Shown here in pieces: positions 60,899-64,000 of a DNA stretch of 64,000 nucleotides. A model generated the notes under the pieces. The model was given only the letters and a program-made list of their open reading frames with translations, was not told where the DNA came from and ran no database searches. Position 1 is the stretch's first letter, and each line of letters starts with the position of its first letter. This DNA is from Noviluteimonas gilva (lineage in GTDB: Bacteria; Pseudomonadota; Gammaproteobacteria; Xanthomonadales; Xanthomonadaceae). The DNA is taken from contig NZ_WOXT01000003.1 in assembly GCF_009740395.1 (NCBI RefSeq), positions 62,001-126,000 of the forward strand, given 5' to 3'. A program made the position numbers and the translations under genes.

Positions 60899-63274
60899 TC
60901 AGTTCCTGAGCGGCTTGCCGGTCTTGAGCATGTGCGCGATGCGTTCCTGCGTTTTCGGCATCTGCGCCAGCGCCACGAAGTGTTCGCGCTCCAGGCGGAG
61001 CAGCCATTCTTCATCGACCAGCGTGCCGCGATCGACGGCGCCGCCGCACAGCACGGTCGCGATCCGCGTGGCGATCTCGTAATCGTGCGGCGAGATGAAG
61101 CGGCCTTCGAGCATGTTGACGAGCATCATCTTGAAGGTCGCGATGCCGACATCGCCCGCGACCTGGATGCGACGCGCCGGCAACGGCGGGCGATAGCCGG
61201 AGTCGGCGAGTGCACGCGCTTGCGCACGCGCGACGTCGAGCAATTCGAAGGCATTGAACACGACGCCATCGCCTTCGCGCGCGAGCTTCAACTGCTTGGC
61301 TTCGAGCGCGGAGGTGGACACCTTGCCCATCGCGACCGATTCGAAGCCGGTCTTCAACTGCGCGAAGACATCACCGCCCGGACCCGCGGCTTCGGACGCA
61401 CGCAACGCGAGCTCCTTCAGACCGCCGCCCGCCGGCAACAGGCCGACGCCCGCTTCGACGAGGCCGACATAGCTTTCGAGCGCGAACACACTGCGCGCCG
61501 AATGCATCTGGAATTCGCAACCGCCACCGAGCGCCAGGCCGCGGACCGCGGCGACGACCGGCACGAGCGAATACTTGATGCGCTGGCTGGTCGCCTGGAA
61601 GTTCGCGACCATGCCTTCGAAGCCCTTGACGTCGCCGGCCTGCAACAGACCGAGCGCACCGGCGAGATCGGCACCGGCGGAGAAGGGCTCCTTCGATTGC
61701 CAAATCACAAGACCCTTGAAGTCGCGTTCGGCGATCGCGATCGCTTCCTGCAGACCGTTGAGTACGTGATCGTTGACCGTCTGCAGCTTGGTCTTGAAGC
61801 CGACCACCGCGATGTCGTCGCCTTCGTCGACCCACATGCGCACGCCATCGTTTTCGTACACCGTGCGGCCCTGCGAGAACTTCTCGCCGAGCACCGGATC
61901 GGGGAAACGCTGGCGCTGATACACCGGATTGGACGAGCGCGGCACCAATGCATTGCGCGCGGGGCTGTAGCTGCCCGCGGGACCGTGCACGCCGTCGCGG
62001 CCGTCGAAGACCCAATCGGGCAGGGGCGCGTTCGCCATCGTCTGGTTGGCGACGATGTCGTCGGCGATCCATTGCGCGACCTGCTTCCAGCCCGCGGCCT
62101 GCCAGGTTTCGAACGGACCGAGCGACCAGCCGTAGCCCCAGCGGATCGCGAGGTCGACGTCGCGCGCGGTGTCGGCGATGTCGGCCAGGTGATACGCGGT
62201 GTAGTGGAACGTGTCGCGGAAGCAGGCCCACAGGAATTGCGCCTGGGGATGTTCGCTCGCACGCAATGCGGCGAACTTCTTCGCGGGATCGCGTTCCTTC
62301 AGCAACTCGGCGACCGAGGGATCGAGTTCACCGGCGCTCGGGCGATAGTCCTGCTTCGCAAGATCGACGACGAGGATGTCCTTGCCGCGCTTGGTGTAGA
62401 AGCCCGCGCCGGTCTTCTGGCCAAGCGCGCCCTTGCCGACGAGTGCCTGCAGCCATGCGGGCGCGGTGAAGTACGAATGCCACGGATCGTTGGGCAGCGT
62501 GTCGCCCATCGTCTTGATCACGTGCGCCATCGTGTCGAGGCCGACGACGTCCGCGGTGCGGTAGGTCGCCGACTTCGGGCGGCCGATCGCCGGGCCGGTG
62601 AGCGCATCGACGGTGTCGAAGCCCAGGCCCAGGCGCTGCGTGTGGTGCATCGCGGCCAGCATCGAGAACACGCCGATGCGGTTGCCGATGAAGTTCGGCG
62701 TGTCCTTCGCATAGACCACGCCCTTGCCGAGCGTGGTGACGAGGAAGGTTTCGAGGCCTTCGAGGATCTCGGGATCGGTCGTCTGCGCCGGAATCAGTTC
62801 GGCCAGGTGCATGTAGCGCGGCGGGTTGAAGAAGTGCACGCCGCAGAAGCGATGACGCAGCGCTTCGGGCAGCACACCGGCGAGCGCGTTGATGCCCAGG
62901 CCCGAGGTGTTGCTCGCGAGCACCGCGTGCTCGGGCACGTAGTCCGCGATCTTCCGGTACAGGTCCTGCTTCCAGTCCATGCGTTCGGCGATCGCTTCGA
63001 TCACCAGGTCGCAACCGCGCAGCAACTCAAGACCCGTGTCGTAATTCGCCGGCACGATGCGATCGGCCAGCGCCTTGTCGGCGAGCGGAGCGGGGGAGAG
63101 CTTCGCGAGATTCGCGATCGCCTTGATCGCGATTCCATCGGCCGGGCCTTCTTTCGAAGGCAGGTCGAACAGCACCGTATCGACGCCGGCATTGGTCAGG
63201 TGCGCGGCGATCTGCGCGCCCATCACGCCCGCGCCGAGCACGGCGGCCCGGCGTACAAGCAGTTTCTTCGACAT
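60899..63274 (-). CDS. 3-hydroxyacyl-CoA dehydrogenase / enoyl-CoA hydratase fusion (FadN type)
   Basis: A 791-residue beta-oxidation fusion with the dehydrogenase first and the hydratase second, the FadN order and the reverse of FadB. Dehydrogenase: NAD loop AAVLGAGVMGAQIAAHLTNA (about residues 11-30) and catalytic His in FCGVHFFNPPRYMHLAELI. Hydratase (about residues 480-700): oxyanion segment LGGGCEFQMHSARSVFALES and the pair of acidic residues in VGLVEAGVGLLPAGGG. It handles trans-enoyl and 3-hydroxyacyl-CoA. The thiolase gene follows by 5 bp and a TetR regulator precedes it by 54 bp on the same strand. Confidence 0.93.
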   Translation of the reverse strand: MSKKLLVRRAAVLGAGVMGAQIAAHLTNAGVDTVLFDLPSKEGPADGIAIKAIANLAKLSPAPLADKALADRIVPANYDTGLELLRGCDLVIEAIAERMDWKQDLYRKIADYVPEHAVLASNTSGLGINALAGVLPEALRHRFCGVHFFNPPRYMHLAELIPAQTTDPEILEGLETFLVTTLGKGVVYAKDTPNFIGNRIGVFSMLAAMHHTQRLGLGFDTVDALTGPAIGRPKSATYRTADVVGLDTMAHVIKTMGDTLPNDPWHSYFTAPAWLQALVGKGALGQKTGAGFYTKRGKDILVVDLAKQDYRPSAGELDPSVAELLKERDPAKKFAALRASEHPQAQFLWACFRDTFHYTAYHLADIADTARDVDLAIRWGYGWSLGPFETWQAAGWKQVAQWIADDIVANQTMANAPLPDWVFDGRDGVHGPAGSYSPARNALVPRSSNPVYQRQRFPDPVLGEKFSQGRTVYENDGVRMWVDEGDDIAVVGFKTKLQTVNDHVLNGLQEAIAIAERDFKGLVIWQSKEPFSAGADLAGALGLLQAGDVKGFEGMVANFQATSQRIKYSLVPVVAAVRGLALGGGCEFQMHSARSVFALESYVGLVEAGVGLLPAGGGLKELALRASEAAGPGGDVFAQLKTGFESVAMGKVSTSALEAKQLKLAREGDGVVFNAFELLDVARAQARALADSGYRPPLPARRIQVAGDVGIATFKMMLVNMLEGRFISPHDYEIATRIATVLCGGAVDRGTLVDEEWLLRLEREHFVALAQMPKTQERIAHMLKTGKPLRN

Positions 63275-63328
63275 GTTACGTAAGCCCTTGAACGGGAAAG
63301 TGGAAATCGGGGGACTTAAAGCAATCTC

Positions 63329-63949
63329 TCAACTTTTGAAACCGGCGGCCGCGAAGCGAATCAACTCCTCCGCGGCATGCAGCCGATGCGCGGACTCGGA
63401 AACACCCGAGGGCCGCTTGATCAGGCCGAAATCGGCCATCGCATACGTCAGGGCGCCGGAGAGGAAATCCAGTCGCCAATAAAGCGCTTCCTTGGTGAGC
63501 CCGGGCATACAACCGGCGATGGCTTTCGCGAATTCGCGCAGCACATGGCCGTATTGGTCGGAGAGGAACTTGCGCAGGCCATCGTTCTTTTCCGCATAGG
63601 CGCGGGCGATCACGCGGATGAAGGCGCCGCCGCCGTGGCGGTCCTGCGCCATGGCCAGCGCGGGTTCGACGAAGGCGGCCAGGATCGGCTCCAGCTCGCC
63701 CGGATGGTTCTTGATTGCGGTCTTCAGCGCCTCGAGGCGGTGGGCGCTCATGTCGTCCATGCGGCGGCGGAAGACCTCGTTGACGAGGTTCTCCTTGCTG
63801 CCGAAGTGGTAGTTCACCGCGGCGATGTTGACGTCCGCGCGGCTGGTTACCTGGCGCAGCGACGTGCCCGAGAACCCGTATTGGGCGAAGAGTTCTTCGG
63901 CGGCGCCGAGGATGCGGTCCTTGGTGGAGAAGTGGACGGTGGTGGGCAT
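63329..63949 (-). CDS. TetR-family regulator of the fatty acid oxidation genes
   Basis: A 206-residue TetR-type regulator. Helix-turn-helix about residues 10-55: STKDRILGAAEELFAQYGFS and SLRQVTSRADVNIAAVNYHF, then GSKENLV. The C-terminal domain is all helical with a tetracorn-like pattern seen in acyl-CoA responsive TetR proteins (FadR/PsrA-like). It lies directly upstream of the FadN-fadA genes on the same strand, so control by acyl-CoA is a reasonable inference. The start is placed at the ATG 63949; an in-frame ATG lies 15 bases further up. Confidence 0.9.
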   Translation of the reverse strand: MPTTVHFSTKDRILGAAEELFAQYGFSGTSLRQVTSRADVNIAAVNYHFGSKENLVNEVFRRRMDDMSAHRLEALKTAIKNHPGELEPILAAFVEPALAMAQDRHGGGAFIRVIARAYAEKNDGLRKFLSDQYGHVLREFAKAIAGCMPGLTKEALYWRLDFLSGALTYAMADFGLIKRPSGVSESAHRLHAAEELIRFAAAGFKS

Positions 63950-63960
63950 GGCGAGGGGCC

Positions 63961-63997
63961 TCAAACGGTCGGTTCAAGCGCACGGTTCAAACGCTTG
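63961..63997. promoter_or_regulatory. Repeat-containing region upstream of the fatty-acid TetR gene
   Basis: Direct repeats TCAAACG (63961-63967, 63987-63993) and GGTTCAA (63971-63977, 63984-63990) overlap an inverted pair CAAGCG/CGCTTG (63975-63980, 63992-63997). They lie 11-48 bp upstream of the TetR start. A TetR-type autoregulatory operator is likely. The window ends just after, so the full site may extend further. Confidence 0.45.
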
Positions 63998-64000
63998 TTC

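Noticed and set aside
60932-63283. A 783-residue plus-strand frame opposite the FadN-type gene
   Set aside because: No motif, Arg/Ala-rich; the minus strand carries both catalytic domains intact.

Overview
The window is 64 kb of high-GC (roughly two-thirds G+C) chromosome with densely packed genes. It carries no insertion sequence, prophage, rRNA operon or CRISPR array that I can see. Gene content and order point to the Lysobacteraceae/Xanthomonadaceae (Lysobacter, Luteimonas and relatives). The main markers are the run cmk-rpsA-ihfB-lapA-lapB-WecA-like transferase-WbpM-like enzyme-galU, a copL-copA-copB copper locus, an L36 of the zinc-free type, aguA/aguB, and a Pro-rich one-helix membrane protein downstream of nfuA. 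The genus is an inference.

Layout. 1-4.7 kb: the end of serS, an azoreductase/LysR divergent pair, an orphan QueC-like protein, two tRNA-Ser(UGA) copies (the first interrupted in its T-loop), a lipoprotein and a LOG-like protein. 4.7-11.9 kb: mixed metabolic genes (HI0933-type flavoprotein, YaeQ, nitronate monooxygenase-like, two exported alpha/beta hydrolases, an SDR lacking the catalytic Tyr, an OmpA-like protein). 11.9-14.8 kb: copLAB. 14.8-28.7 kb: what looks like one regulon, described below. 28.9-37.2 kb: RNase E, RluC, PhhB, NfuA, a Pro-rich membrane protein and two cytochromes c. 37.5-45.2 kb: a three-gene RND efflux operon with two different permeases. 45.3-50.7 kb: a TraB-like protein, a hydrolase with a TetR regulator, agmatine degradation (aguA, aguB) and L36. 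50.8-59.7 kb: cmk, S1, IHF-beta, LapA/LapB and a translationally coupled polysaccharide run ending in galU. 59.7-64 kb: beta-oxidation genes (thiolase, FadN-type fusion) with a TetR regulator.

The most interesting part is 14.8-28.7 kb. A membrane histidine kinase and a divergent LuxR-type response regulator are flanked by four gene sets. Upstream of each is a copy of a 14-bp palindrome, CAGTA-N4-TACTG: two perfect, one 9/10 and one 8/10 in the half-sites. The sets are (i) a small exported protein plus a BASS-type transporter; (ii) an outer-membrane-transporter-like protein, aquaporin Z and a DUF1704 'QEGLA' protein with an HExxxH metallopeptidase-like motif; (iii) a receiver-only protein; and (iv) an eight-gene run with two DUF202 proteins, a DUF4136 lipoprotein, a formylglycine-generating enzyme with both active-site cysteines but no sulfatase in the window, a DUF1622 protein, a HAD hydrolase, a six-helix membrane protein and dodecin. 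I read this as a signal-controlled envelope or stress regulon. Its signal and the substrate of the formylglycine enzyme are unknown.

All calls come from reading the sequence. No database search was run, so family names rest on recognised motifs, and start sites on overlaps, Shine-Dalgarno-like sequence and family length.
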